64,000 nt of DNA from Methylomicrobium agile (GTDB lineage Bacteria > Pseudomonadota > Gammaproteobacteria > Methylococcales > Methylomonadaceae). Location: contig NZ_JPOJ01000001.1 of assembly GCF_000733855.1 (NCBI RefSeq), forward strand, positions 1,054,001 to 1,118,000. Direction: 5' to 3'. The position numbers were made by a program, and so were the translations under genes. Shown one piece after another: positions 55,271 to 64,000 of the stretch. Within the stretch, counting starts at the first letter, position 1, and the number at the start of each line of letters is the position of its first letter. The notes below the pieces were generated by a model. The model was given only the letters and a program-made list of their open reading frames with translations. It ran no database searches and was not told where the DNA came from.

Positions 55271-55837
55271 GTGGCCAAGGCCAGTGATTTAAAAAAAGGC
55301 ATGGTCGTCGAAATCAACGGCGCCCCGCATGTAGTCAAACAGGTCGAAGTCAGAAGCCCGTCGTCGCGTGGCGCTTCGACCTTGTACAAGGTGCGCTTCA
55401 ACAACCTGAAGACCGGGCAAAAGCTCGACGAAACGCTGAAAGGCGACGATGCTTTCAAGGACGCCGACTGCGTGCGCGCGAAGGTGCAGTTTTCGTATCA
55501 GGACGTCGGCAATTTCATCTTCATGAACCAGGAAGACTATAGCCAGTACACCCTGAACGCCGACGACCTGGAAGGCAAGGTCGAATACCTGACCGATGGC
55601 CTGGAAGGGATCGTGGCGCTGCTGGTCGATGACGAGATCATCGGCATCGAACTGCCGTCCTCGGTCGTGTTCACGATCGTCGAGACGCCGCCCGCAATCA
55701 AGGGCGCCACCGCATCGAGCCGGACCAAGACCGCGAGGCTGCATACCGGCCTCGAAGTGCAGGTGCCCGAATACATCGAAACCGGCGAATCGATCAAGGT
55801 GAATACCGAAACCGGAAAATTCATGTCCCGGGCTTGA
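55271..55837 (+). CDS. efpL: Elongation factor P-like protein EfpL (YeiP)
   Basis: 188-residue EF-P paralogue that helps ribosomes past difficult peptide bonds. It is assigned to EfpL/YeiP, not EF-P, by the domain I tip loop RSPSSRGASTLYKVRF, with Arg33 in place of the modifiable Lys of EF-P, and by KLDETLKGDD and IELPSSVVFTIVETPPAIKGATASSRTKTARLHTGLEVQVPEYI. Start is GTG at 55271 with GAGGAG upstream. It needs no EpmA-type modification. Followed directly by rlmG. Confidence 0.92.
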   Translation: MAKASDLKKGMVVEINGAPHVVKQVEVRSPSSRGASTLYKVRFNNLKTGQKLDETLKGDDAFKDADCVRAKVQFSYQDVGNFIFMNQEDYSQYTLNADDLEGKVEYLTDGLEGIVALLVDDEIIGIELPSSVVFTIVETPPAIKGATASSRTKTARLHTGLEVQVPEYIETGESIKVNTETGKFMSRA

Positions 55838-55851
55838 ACGTCGGCCGCCGG

Positions 55852-56985
55852 ATGCTGTTCAATTGCCCCCAGGGCGCCTTCGACCTGATCCGTCTGCCGC
55901 TGCGTCCTAACGAACTGTTGCAGCCTTTCGACGCGGCGGACGAGTATCTGCTGACGCATCTGGCCGAGCAGGGCCTGCCGAAAGCCGGCAGCCGCGTGCT
56001 GATCGTCAACGACAGTTTCGGCGCGCTGGCGGTCGCGTTGAGTGATTACCGCCCCGATGCGGTGTCCGACTCTTTTCTGTCGCATCGGGCCACCGAAATC
56101 AATCTGGAAAAGAACGGCAAGACACGGGACAGCACACGACTCCTGCACAGTCTGGAGCCGTTGCAGGGTTCTTACGACCTGGTGCTAATCAAAATCCCGA
56201 AGACGCTCGGCCTTTTGGAGCACCAGCTGATCAGCCTGCACGGCCATTTGCAGCCGGACGCGCAAGTGATTCTGGCCGGGATGGTCAAGATGCTGCCCGG
56301 CTCGGTCTGGCAATTGGCCGAGCGCCTGCTCGGCCCGACCACGACCGCATTGGCGCGCAAAAAAGCCAAACTGATCTTCGCGAAGCCGATTCCGCGCGAC
56401 GATCCGCCGCCGAATCCGTATCCGGTGCGCTACCGGCTCGAAAATACCGGTTTTCGGATCGTCAATCACGCAAACGTGTTCTCGCGGGACAGTCTGGACA
56501 TCGGCACGCGTTTTTTTCTCCGGCATCTTCCCGAAGGCTTGGGCCGGTCCGAGATCGTCGATCTGGGCTGCGGCAACGGCGTGGTCGGCTTGATCGCGGC
56601 GCGGCGCAATCCGGAAGCCGTGCTGCATTTTATCGACGAATCCTACATGGCGGTCGCTTCCGCCAAGGAAAATTTCGAAGCCGCGTTCGGCACTGAACGC
56701 AAGGCAACCTTTCAGGTAGGCGACGGTCTTAAAGCATTCTCATCGGAATCGGCCGATTTGATTCTCTGCAATCCGCCGTTTCATCAGCAATATCTGCAGG
56801 GCGACCAGATTGCGGTCGGGATGTTCAGGGACGCGAAGCGGGTATTGCGCCGGGACGGCGAATTATGGGTGATCGGCAACCGGCATCTCAATTATCATGC
56901 CGTTCTGGATCGCTTGTTCGGAGGCTGTTCCGGGGTAGCGGCCAATCCGAAGTTCGTGATTCACAAGACCCGGAAAAGACGCTAG
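55852..56985 (+). CDS. rlmG: 23S rRNA G1835 N2-methyltransferase RlmG
   Basis: 377 residues from ATG 55852; a TTG at 55834 overlapping the efpL stop would add six. N-terminal non-catalytic methyltransferase-like domain (WEAADEYLL-type FDAADEYLLTHLAEQ, VLIVNDSFGALAVALS, LVLIKIPKTLGLLEHQL, LLGPTTTALARKKAKLI) and C-terminal catalytic domain with VDLGCGNGVVGLIAARR and NPPFHQQ. Two-domain architecture is that of RlmG/RsmC; the N-terminal blocks favour RlmG. Confidence 0.9.
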   Translation: MLFNCPQGAFDLIRLPLRPNELLQPFDAADEYLLTHLAEQGLPKAGSRVLIVNDSFGALAVALSDYRPDAVSDSFLSHRATEINLEKNGKTRDSTRLLHSLEPLQGSYDLVLIKIPKTLGLLEHQLISLHGHLQPDAQVILAGMVKMLPGSVWQLAERLLGPTTTALARKKAKLIFAKPIPRDDPPPNPYPVRYRLENTGFRIVNHANVFSRDSLDIGTRFFLRHLPEGLGRSEIVDLGCGNGVVGLIAARRNPEAVLHFIDESYMAVASAKENFEAAFGTERKATFQVGDGLKAFSSESADLILCNPPFHQQYLQGDQIAVGMFRDAKRVLRRDGELWVIGNRHLNYHAVLDRLFGGCSGVAANPKFVIHKTRKRR

Positions 56986-57092
56986 AGAAGTAAAGATCGA
57001 TTCGGCCTGAATCAGCCGGGAAAGAAGGCCCGCGCCGAAGCTGGAACAGCGGCGCGGAGAATGAAGAAGCAGTTATACATGGAAAAAATTCC

Positions 57093-57248
57093 TTAACCGT
57101 TGGTAGCTCTGCGGTTCAGGAACATGTTGGTGTAGATCGCGGCCGACGCGAAGAAGACGTTCGAAAAAATGAACTCGCCGGAAATGAAACCGGCAATCCC
57201 GCTGATGAACATAAGGCCGATGATGATGTCGCGTTTGACGTTCGACAT
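57093..57248 (-). CDS. Small two-helix membrane protein, unknown function
   Basis: 51 residues (MSNVKRDIIIGLMFISGIAG...) with two hydrophobic helices separated by a short SGEFIFSN turn and a basic tail (NRRATNG). AGGAG lies 8 nt before the ATG at 57248, supporting translation. A longer in-frame start exists at 57293 but has no such site. No domain recognised. Confidence 0.65.
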   Translation of the reverse strand: MSNVKRDIIIGLMFISGIAGFISGEFIFSNVFFASAAIYTNMFLNRRATNG

Positions 57249-57444
57249 AGTGCTTACTCCTAAGATGTAGTTGATAGTAAATGAAAATTTCACGGTTACA
57301 GTATAGGGTTGAGATCCGGCATTTACAATATTAGCAACAGTTAATTAATAGTTTCCTGCTTATTGACAATAGCGCCTACTGTCCTTACACCGGAGCATCG
57401 GCTTCACCTTCCCGTTATCTCCATGCTTTTAAGTTAAGAATTGC

Positions 57445-57510
57445 GTAGGCCGGGCTAGCGAAGCGTATCCGGCGATCATGTGGCGGATGCGCTTCACTTA
57501 TCCACCCTAC
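57445..57510. repeat. REPIN-like element, family GTAG-GCCGG
   Basis: Left unit GTAG + GCCGGGCTAGCGAAGCGTATCCGGC hairpin; right unit GGCGGATGCGCTTCACTTATCCACC + CTAC, imperfect. The flanking stretch 57249-57635 otherwise holds the promoters of the small membrane protein and of mfd. Confidence 0.65.
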
Positions 57511-57635
57511 AGTTCATTAATTTGAACAGTATTGCCCTATCCCCGTTGCGGCTTCCGCGCACAGCATCGCTGCGATCAAAGTGTTAAACTATCGCTTTTT
57601 GTTGCGATTCGCGCATCGGACCACTCCTGCCCCCC

Positions 57636-60600
57636 ATGGCTGAAGATAACGCCTTGATTTTTTCACCGACCGTGCCCGCGTCCAAAAACGCCGTGCAGAT
57701 TTGGAACGGCCTCTACGGCTGCGCCGACGCACTGGCGCTGGCCTCGGCGATCAAAAACGAGAACCGGCTGTTTCTGATCGTGACGGCCGACAACCACACC
57801 GCGCTCCGGCTCGAACACGAGCTGGCATTTTTCCTGCAGGATACCGGCCTGTCGATCCTGCATTTTCCGGACTGGGAAACCCTGCCCTACGACGTGTTTT
57901 CGCCGCTGCCGGAGATCATCTCGGAACGCCTGAAAACGCTCGCCCAGTTGCCCCAGGTCAAGCGCGGCGCGCTGATCGTCTCGGTCGCGACGCTGATGCA
58001 CCGGCTCGCGCCCAGGGAGCATGTGCTGGCATACAGCTTTTCGCTGAGCGTCGGCGAGGTTTTCAACCTGGAGCTGAACCGGATCAAACTCGAAAGCGTC
58101 GGCTACCAGTGCGTCTCGCAGGTGTATCAGCACGCTGAATTCGCGGTGCGCGGCTCGATCGTAGACCTGTTCCCGATGGGCAGCCAGGCACCTTACCGAA
58201 TCGAACTGTTCGACGACGAAATCGAATCGATCCGCACATTCGATCCCGAAACGCAGCGCTCCCTGGACAAGATCGGCCGGATCGAGCTGTTCCCGGCGCG
58301 CGAGTTCCCGTTTACCGACGAGGCGATCAAGCACTTCCGACAGGCCTTCCGCGAGCTTTTTCCGGACGCCTCGACCAAAAACGCCCTGTACAGCGACATC
58401 AGCAAAGGCATGGCACCGGGCGGCATCGAATATTACCTGCCCTTGTTCGTCGAACGCACCGCGACCCTGTTCGACTACCTGCCCGCCGACGCGGTATTCG
58501 TGCTGCCGGCAAAGCTCGAGGCGCAGGCCGAGGCCTTTGCCGCGGAAGCGCACGAACGTTTCGAACAGCGCCGGTTTAATCTCGACCGGCCGTTATTGAA
58601 GCCGGAACTGTTGTTTTTGAACCCAACCGAGCTGAAACAGCGCACTGCATCTTTCGCGCAAATCGCTCTGCAGAGCGGCGATGCGGCGCCGGAAGCTAAA
58701 ATCGCGTTCGACTGCACGCCGCTGCCCGAATTGACGATCGACGCGAAACTGAAGGAGCCCGCGCAACGGCTGCGCCAATTTATCGAAGGCTTCGACGGCA
58801 AAATTCTATTCGTCGCCGAATCGGCCGGCCGCCGGGAAGGCCTGATCGACCGGCTGAAAAACTTCAAAATCCGGCTGAAAACGGTCGAAGGCTGGCGCGA
58901 CTTCATCGCGGCCGAGGACAAGCTCTGCATCACGGTCGCGCCGATGGATCAAGGCCTGTGGCTCAAACAGCAGAAGATCACGGTGATCCCGGAAAGCCTG
59001 CTGTCCGGCGAAAAAGCCCAGCAGCGGCGCCGGCGACGGATGGCGGCGGCGAAGGAACTCGAAAAGATCGTCAACAACCTGAACGAATTGACGATCGGCT
59101 CGCCGGTGGTGCATCAGGAACACGGCGTCGGCCGCTACCTGGGCCTGCAGACGCTGGAGATCGGCGGCATCCCGGCCGAATTTCTGGCGCTCGAATACGC
59201 GCAGGGCGACAAGCTGTACGTGCCGGTTTCGTCCCTGCACCTGATCGGGCGCTACACCGGCGTCGACCCGGAAACCGCGCCGCTGCACAAGCTCGGCGGC
59301 GACCAGTGGAGCAAGGCGAAAAAGAAGGCGATCGAAAAAATCCGCGACGTCGCGGCGGAGCTGTTGGAAATCTATGCAAAGCGCGCGGCCAAGAAAGGCC
59401 ACGAGTTTCATATCGCCGACAACGATTATCAAGCTTTTGCCGACGCGTTTCCGTTCGAGGAAACGCCCGACCAGCAGACCGCGATCGAGGCGATCCTGGA
59501 AGACATGGCCAGCCCGCAGCCGATGGACCGGGTCATCTGCGGCGACGTCGGCTTCGGCAAGACCGAGGTCGCGATGCGCGCGGCCTACATCGCGGTGCAG
59601 GACGGCAAGCAGGTCGCGGTGCTGGTGCCGACCACCCTGCTTGCGCAGCAGCATTACCAGAACTTCCGCGACCGTTTCGCGGACTGGCCGGTCCGCGTCG
59701 AAGTGATGTCGCGCTTCGTGACGCCGAAACAGCAGAAGGAGATCGGCGATGCGCTCGCGGAAGGCCATGTCGACATCATCATCGGCACGCACAAGCTGCT
59801 GTCGAAAGAACTCAAATACAAGGCGTTGGGCCTCGTGATCATCGACGAGGAGCACCGTTTCGGCGTGCATCAGAAAGAGCATTTCAAGAAGCTGCGCAAC
59901 GAACTGGACCTGCTGACCCTGACCGCAACGCCGATCCCGCGGACGCTGAACATGGCGATGTCCGGCCTGCGCGACATTTCGATCATCGCCAGCCCGCCCC
60001 CGAACCGGCACGCGATCAAGACCTTCATCAGCGAGTGGGTGGACGCGCTGGTGCAGGAGGCTTGCCTGCGCGAAATCAAGCGCGGCGGCCAGATTTTCTT
60101 CCTGCACAACGACATCAAGTCGATGGGCAAAATGGCCGGCGAACTGCAAAAGCTGGTGCCCGACGCGCGGATCGAAATCGCGCACGGCCAGATGCCCGAG
60201 CGCGACCTCGAACGGATCATGCTCGACTTTTACCACCAGCGCTTCAACCTGCTGCTCAGCACCACCATCATCGAGAGCGGGATCGACATTCCGAGCGCGA
60301 ACACGATCCTGATCAACCGCGCCGACAAGCTCGGCCTCGCTCAGTTGCACCAGCTCCGAGGCCGCGTCGGCCGCTCGCACCACCGCGCCTACGCCTATTT
60401 CATCGTACCGCCGAAAACCTTGATGACCAAGGATGCCTTGAAACGGCTCGAAGCGATCGAAGCTTCCGGCGACCTCGGCGCGGGCTTCATGCTGTCCTCG
60501 CACGACCTCGAAATCCGCGGCGCGGGCGAGCTGCTCGGCGACGAACAGAGCGGCCAGATTCAGGAAATCGGCTATACCCTGTACACCGAACTGCTCGACC

Positions 60601-61097
60601 GCGCGGTGCATGCGCTGAAGTCGGGCAAGCAGCCGGAACTGGACCTGCCGGCCGAAATCGGCCCGGAAGTCGATCTGCAGGCTCCGGCCCTGATTCCGGA
60701 AGACTACTTGCCGGACATCCATGCGCGGCTGGTGCTTTACAAACGGATCGCGAACGCCGAAACGCGCGAAGACCTGCGCGATTTGCAAGTCGAAATGATC
60801 GACCGCTTCGGCCTGTTGCCCGAGCCGGTCAAAACCCTGTTCAGCGTGACCGGACTCAAGCAGGAGGCGCAAAAACTGGGCCTGAAAAAGATCGAGGCGA
60901 ATGCGGCCGGCGGTCGGCTGGTGTTTACCAAGGAACCGAAAATCAACACCGACCAATTGATTCTATTGATTCAAACCCAGGCGCAGGTTTACAAATTCGA
61001 CGGGGCGGACAAGCTGCGGTTCGTCAAAAAGTTCGAGACGGTCGAGCAGAAGTTGGAGTTTATCCGGGGGTTATTGGCGCAGTTGGCGGTTGGGTGA
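57636..61097 (+). CDS. mfd: Transcription-repair coupling factor Mfd
   Basis: 1153-residue ATP-dependent translocase that releases stalled RNA polymerase and recruits UvrA. UvrB-homology region (LHFPDWETLPYDVFSPLPEIISERL); RNA polymerase-interaction CarD-like domain (LTIGSPVVHQEHGVGRYLGLQTLEIGG, about 480); RecG-like motor with Walker A ICGDVGFGKTEVAMRAA, DEEH box VIIDEEHRFGV, TATPIPRTL and QLRGRVGRSHHRAYAYF; C-terminal TRCF domain (IPEDYLPDIHARLVLYKRIA). Full length. Confidence 0.97.
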   Translation: MAEDNALIFSPTVPASKNAVQIWNGLYGCADALALASAIKNENRLFLIVTADNHTALRLEHELAFFLQDTGLSILHFPDWETLPYDVFSPLPEIISERLKTLAQLPQVKRGALIVSVATLMHRLAPREHVLAYSFSLSVGEVFNLELNRIKLESVGYQCVSQVYQHAEFAVRGSIVDLFPMGSQAPYRIELFDDEIESIRTFDPETQRSLDKIGRIELFPAREFPFTDEAIKHFRQAFRELFPDASTKNALYSDISKGMAPGGIEYYLPLFVERTATLFDYLPADAVFVLPAKLEAQAEAFAAEAHERFEQRRFNLDRPLLKPELLFLNPTELKQRTASFAQIALQSGDAAPEAKIAFDCTPLPELTIDAKLKEPAQRLRQFIEGFDGKILFVAESAGRREGLIDRLKNFKIRLKTVEGWRDFIAAEDKLCITVAPMDQGLWLKQQKITVIPESLLSGEKAQQRRRRRMAAAKELEKIVNNLNELTIGSPVVHQEHGVGRYLGLQTLEIGGIPAEFLALEYAQGDKLYVPVSSLHLIGRYTGVDPETAPLHKLGGDQWSKAKKKAIEKIRDVAAELLEIYAKRAAKKGHEFHIADNDYQAFADAFPFEETPDQQTAIEAILEDMASPQPMDRVICGDVGFGKTEVAMRAAYIAVQDGKQVAVLVPTTLLAQQHYQNFRDRFADWPVRVEVMSRFVTPKQQKEIGDALAEGHVDIIIGTHKLLSKELKYKALGLVIIDEEHRFGVHQKEHFKKLRNELDLLTLTATPIPRTLNMAMSGLRDISIIASPPPNRHAIKTFISEWVDALVQEACLREIKRGGQIFFLHNDIKSMGKMAGELQKLVPDARIEIAHGQMPERDLERIMLDFYHQRFNLLLSTTIIESGIDIPSANTILINRADKLGLAQLHQLRGRVGRSHHRAYAYFIVPPKTLMTKDALKRLEAIEASGDLGAGFMLSSHDLEIRGAGELLGDEQSGQIQEIGYTLYTELLDRAVHALKSGKQPELDLPAEIGPEVDLQAPALIPEDYLPDIHARLVLYKRIANAETREDLRDLQVEMIDRFGLLPEPVKTLFSVTGLKQEAQKLGLKKIEANAAGGRLVFTKEPKINTDQLILLIQTQAQVYKFDGADKLRFVKKFETVEQKLEFIRGLLAQLAVG

Positions 61098-61138
61098 GGG
61101 CGCGGAATTATTTATATCCTCATCGATGGGTTTCGATT

Positions 61139-61172
61139 GATGGGTTTCGGCTGGCGCCTCTACCCATCCTAC
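61139..61172. repeat. Single REP-like unit, GTAG-GATGGGT family
   Basis: GATGGGT...ACCCATC hairpin followed by CTAC (head GTAG on the minus strand). A second GATGGGTTTCG lies just before it at 61124-61134. Confidence 0.5.
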
Positions 61173-61271
61173 TTGGCTTCCTTGGGCTCGTACCTCCTGC
61201 ATCCGTGCAGTCGTACCCATCCTATCTCGCTGTTATCCACGTCAAGCGTTATGAATTATGAAGAGCAGAGC

Positions 61272-61348
61272 GTAGGGCGTTTTCGCGATAGCAAAACGCC
61301 AATCCCCTTCAAAGCGCGGCGGATTGCCTAACGGCGAATCCGCCCTAC
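61272..61348. repeat. REPIN-like element, family GTAG-GGCGTTTT / GGCGGATT
   Basis: GTAG + GGCGTTTT-CGCGATAGC-AAAACGCC on the left, GGCGGATTGCC...GGCGAATCCGCC + CTAC on the right. Reverse arrangement of the element at 11976-12052. Confidence 0.8.
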
Positions 61349-61410
61349 AAGAGCCGGATGTGCCGACAAAGGAGGCGCATCAATCGCGAACGACACCCTA
61401 AAAGGCACTC

Positions 61411-61441
61411 GGTGCGCTTCACTTCGTTCAGCGCACCCTAC
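61411..61441. repeat. Single REP-like unit, GTAG-GGTGCGC family
   Basis: GGTGCGC-TTCACTTCGTTCA-GCGCACC then CTAC; head GTAG on the minus strand. Lies 26 bp after the cysH stop and may serve as its 3' hairpin. Confidence 0.65.
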
Positions 61442-61466
61442 GGGCCCGAGTTTTAGAGTGAAACGC

Positions 61467-62192
61467 CTATTTCCCTTCCACATTCGACGCATGCAGCCCG
61501 CATTCCTTCTTGGCCGCATCCTCCCACCACCATCTTCCGGCTCGCTCGTGCTGGTTGGGCAGTACCGGCCGGGTGCAGGGCTCGCAGCCGATGCTGATAT
61601 AGCCCCGTTGGTGCAGTTCGTTGAACGGTACCTGGTAGGCTTCGATATAATCCCACACCTGCGCGGACGTCCAGTTCAGGAGCGGATTGAACTTGACCAG
61701 CGTATGCGCCGGCGTCGAAAACGCGGTATCGATCTGCACTTCGGGGATGTTCTGCCGGGTGTCCAGGCTCTGGTCCTTGCGCTGCCCGGTGATCCAGGCA
61801 TCCAGATGCGCCAGCTTGCGTTTGAGCGGCTCGACCTTGCGGATGCCGCAGCATTCGTGATGACCGTCTTCGTAGAAACTGAACAAACCTTTCGCTTTGA
61901 CCAGCTCGTCCAAAAGTTCCCGGTCCGGGCTCAGCACCTCGACCGCAATGCCATAATGCTTCCGGACCTTTTCGATGAGGCGGTAAGTTTCGGGATGCAG
62001 GCGGCCGGTATCCAATGAAAAGACCCGGATGTCCGGACGAATTTTGACCGCCATGTCGATCAATACCACGTCTTCCGCGCCGCTGAACGAAATCGCGATG
62101 TTGTCGAACAGTTCCAGCGCTTTTCTCAGGATCACGCGCGGATTTTTGTTCCGCAGTTCGGTCTGCAGGGCTTGAATATCGAAGTCGGTCAT
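61467..62192 (-). CDS. cysH: Assimilatory APS reductase (CysH, Fe-S type)
   Basis: 241-residue reductase making sulfite from adenylyl sulfate. PP-loop [15 protein letters not shown] and substrate patch [28 protein letters not shown]; catalytic Cys231 in ECGLH near the C-terminus. The two Cys pairs C114-C115 (HHECCGIRK) and C203/C206 (GCEPCTRP) ligate a [4Fe-4S] cluster, which marks APS rather than PAPS reductases. So a separate APS kinase is not needed for assimilation. The start overlaps the gshA stop by ATGA. Confidence 0.94.
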   Translation of the reverse strand: MTDFDIQALQTELRNKNPRVILRKALELFDNIAISFSGAEDVVLIDMAVKIRPDIRVFSLDTGRLHPETYRLIEKVRKHYGIAVEVLSPDRELLDELVKAKGLFSFYEDGHHECCGIRKVEPLKRKLAHLDAWITGQRKDQSLDTRQNIPEVQIDTAFSTPAHTLVKFNPLLNWTSAQVWDYIEAYQVPFNELHQRGYISIGCEPCTRPVLPNQHERAGRWWWEDAAKKECGLHASNVEGK

Positions 62193-63796
62193 GCGGGCAG
62201 GGTCATATCGTCACATTGGGCAAAATAGCACGCCAGGAAATCGTCGAACGACAGCGTATCCCGGCTCTCGATCTCGGCCTGTTTGATCAGCGATTGTTCG
62301 GCGAGTTGCATAAATTCCTGCTGGCGAACTTCCGGAAGATGGCGGCTTTTGAAATACCGCACATGCTCGATCGACGACTGCAGCGCAAAACAGGCGAACG
62401 GCTCGTCGTTCTTCGACATCGCGCTCAGCATGCGGGCCGACGGGGTCAGATCCGGATTCCGCACCACCTCGCGCTGTTCCGCCAATGCCGCGCCGTACGG
62501 CTTATCGGCCAGGCCCTCGTCGAGCACCCGGCAAATCGGCTCCATCGCATCAAGGATCTCGTTCGCCCAGTCCTGCAACGGAATCGATTCGCCGTTCTTG
62601 TTCAGTTCCAGGCCGGGCTTCCGGCCGCTGTTCGCGACCGCCAGTTGATTCGCATTGTAGATTCGATAATCTTCCGGCGTGTTAGGCGGGCTTTCGTGGA
62701 GCAGACAGTTGAGCAGCAAGGCCTCGATGAAACGCCCCCGGCTCGGGTTAATCCCGACCGGCTCGAACACATCCAGATCGAGCGAACGCATTTCGATATA
62801 CCGAAGGCCGCGCCGCTTCAGCGCCAGCGTCGGCTTTTCGCCGGACATCGCGATCTGCTTCGGACGCATCGTGCTGTAAAACTCGTTCTCGATCTGCAGA
62901 ATGTTGCCGTTCAACTGCCGGTATTCGCCGTCCACTTTTACGCCGATCCGTTCGTACTCCGGATACGGGGTCGTGATCGCATGATAGAGGCTCTTGATAT
63001 AGGCGGGCAACGAATTATAATCAATGTTCAGCGATGCCTGATTCTTGCTTTTGTAACCGATGTCGCTCATCCGCAGCGAGGTCGCGTAAGGATGGTACAG
63101 CGTGCCTTTGTTAAAGGTTTCGAACTGGCTCATCAACGACGGCCGGCTCTTGAAGAAGCTTTTGCAGATCGCCGGCGAGGCGCCGAACAGGTAAAGAATG
63201 ATCCAGCCGACGCGCTGGAAGTTGCGGATCAGGCCGAAATAGCCGTCGGCCGTGAAAGCTTCGAGGCTGTCCTCGCGGTTTTCGAGCTCCCGCAGCGCCG
63301 GCCATAATTCGACCGGCACCGAATAGTTGAAATGAATCCCGGCGATCGACTGCATCGTGCGCCCGTAGCGGTGCCACAGGCCGCGCCGGTAGACGTGCTT
63401 CATTTTTCCGACATTCGAGGTGCCGTAGGTCGCGATCGGGATACTCTCGTCGCCGTCGATCCCGCACGGCATGCTCGCGCCGAGCAGCATTTCATCGTCC
63501 AGATGATCGTAAACGAACTGGTGCAGGTCGGTCAGGTAGGCGATCGTGTCGTCGATTTCCGCGAACGGCGGGGTGATCAGCTCGATCAGCGCTTCCGAAT
63601 AGTCGGTGGTGATGTAGGGATGCGTCAGCGCGGAACCGACCGATTTCGGGTGCGGTTTTTGCGAGATGAAACCGTCCTTGCCGATACGGAGACTCTCCTT
63701 TTCGATGCCTTTCAGACCTCCCGAAATCAGGTGTTGGCGTCCGCTGTTCAAGAGCCGCTCCAGCCGCGGCGAAAGCATCGTATCGGAATGAGTCAT
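62189..63796 (-). CDS. gshA: Glutamate-cysteine ligase (type 1)
   Basis: 535-residue first enzyme of glutathione synthesis. Family blocks: GIEKESLRI (metal/ATP Glu residues), [94 protein letters not shown] and [23 protein letters not shown]. Overlaps cysH by 4 nt, tying cysteine consumption to sulfate reduction. Divergent from recQ, with facing TATAAT boxes between. Confidence 0.96.
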   Translation of the reverse strand: MTHSDTMLSPRLERLLNSGRQHLISGGLKGIEKESLRIGKDGFISQKPHPKSVGSALTHPYITTDYSEALIELITPPFAEIDDTIAYLTDLHQFVYDHLDDEMLLGASMPCGIDGDESIPIATYGTSNVGKMKHVYRRGLWHRYGRTMQSIAGIHFNYSVPVELWPALRELENREDSLEAFTADGYFGLIRNFQRVGWIILYLFGASPAICKSFFKSRPSLMSQFETFNKGTLYHPYATSLRMSDIGYKSKNQASLNIDYNSLPAYIKSLYHAITTPYPEYERIGVKVDGEYRQLNGNILQIENEFYSTMRPKQIAMSGEKPTLALKRRGLRYIEMRSLDLDVFEPVGINPSRGRFIEALLLNCLLHESPPNTPEDYRIYNANQLAVANSGRKPGLELNKNGESIPLQDWANEILDAMEPICRVLDEGLADKPYGAALAEQREVVRNPDLTPSARMLSAMSKNDEPFACFALQSSIEHVRYFKSRHLPEVRQQEFMQLAEQSLIKQAEIESRDTLSFDDFLACYFAQCDDMTLPA

Positions 63797-63824
63797 GGGA
63801 AGGTCGTTATGCGCTTCTGTCCTG

Positions 63825-63842
63825 TATAATCGGACTATTATA
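63825..63842. promoter_or_regulatory. Overlapping divergent -10 boxes of recQ and gshA
   Basis: TATAAT at 63825-63830 on the plus strand and TATAAT on the minus strand (plus ATTATA, 63837-63842). Matching -35 boxes are weak. Only 98 bp separate the two start codons, so the two genes may compete for polymerase. Confidence 0.45.
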
Positions 63843-63894
63843 AAAGGTTGGAACCCTTCGAGAAAAATTAAATGACGAGACGGAGTATGAGGCG

Positions 63895-64000
63895 ATGAGC
63901 GCAGAAGCGCTTCGCATTCTGAAATCGGTATTCGGCTACGACCGCTTCCGCGAGCCCCAGGCCGACGTGATCGGCCATCTGGCGGCCGGCGGCGACGCGC
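63895..64000 (+). CDS. recQ: RecQ ATP-dependent DNA helicase (partial, N-terminus)
   Basis: The first 35 residues are visible before the window ends: MSAEALRILKSVFGYDRFREPQADVI... The FGYDRFREPQ(A/E) block is the Q-motif-like N-terminus of RecQ, preceding Walker A. GAGG lies just before the ATG. Confidence 0.85.
   Translation, partial: MSAEALRILKSVFGYDRFREPQADVIGHLAAGGDA

Noticed and set aside
58806-60956. 716-codon open frame on the minus strand opposite mfd
   Set aside because: Mirror frame of a GC-rich gene; mfd matches its family end to end, and the antisense product is His/Arg/Gln-rich with no domain.

Overview
The window is a dense, housekeeping-rich stretch of a GC-rich gammaproteobacterial chromosome. 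The order ygfB-pepP-ubiH-ubiI, divergent from a zapB-like/zapA pair and a 6S RNA gene, is the layout known from Escherichia coli. pilS-pilR, sucCD, mgtE, rph-rdgB, mfd and an EfpL-type elongation factor fit the same class. The gene mix, the cytochrome c' and the palindromic repeats would suit a Methylococcales-type methanotroph, but no methane-oxidation gene is present, so that placement is only a guess.

Layout. 0-5 kb: an outer-membrane porin followed by the KdpD/KdpE potassium sensor system. 5-12 kb: a Kef-type antiporter, a tonB-exbB-exbD energy-transduction operon, a dienelactone-hydrolase-like protein, a cytochrome b561 and a cytochrome c'. 12-23.5 kb: an all-minus-strand sulfur block (described below). 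23.8-33 kb: two BON lipoproteins, rdgB, rph, two MacB-type permeases, a DUF475 membrane protein, mgtE and nadE. 33-46 kb: sucCD, pilSR, ubiquinone genes, pepP, ygfB, zapA, 6S RNA and tesA. 46-64 kb: ybbA-ybbP, a lipoprotein, trmN6, a very large unrecognised membrane protein, a universal stress protein, efpL, rlmG, mfd, then cysH-gshA and the start of recQ.

The most interesting part is the sulfur block. A Family 2A encapsulin shell gene (13840-14772) overlaps a cysteine desulfurase (12066-13868). The desulfurase carries about 195 extra N-terminal low-complexity residues with short aromatic motifs, as expected of a cargo-loading domain. Upstream are an EpsC-type serine O-acetyltransferase and a CysB-family regulator. 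Next come the full sulfate ABC importer (cysA, cysW, cysT, sbp), an AlgE-type porin and a 58-residue YezD-family protein. Two promoters (before sbp and before yezD) share a near-identical upstream element at the same spacing from the -10 box. A weaker copy lies before epsC, just upstream of a strong intrinsic terminator. Together these suggest one regulon linking sulfate import, O-acetylserine supply and sulfur handling in a protein nanocompartment. At the far end of the window an APS reductase and glutamate-cysteine ligase overlap by 4 nt, the same theme of assimilated sulfur moving into glutathione.

Intergenic regions carry about nine REPIN-like elements: paired inverted hairpins, each headed by GTAG. 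They belong to several sequence families and there are additional single units. A separate 36-bp palindrome family (half-site AAGACCTGCCAGG) occurs three times. I saw no CRISPR array, tRNA, rRNA, prophage or insertion sequence.
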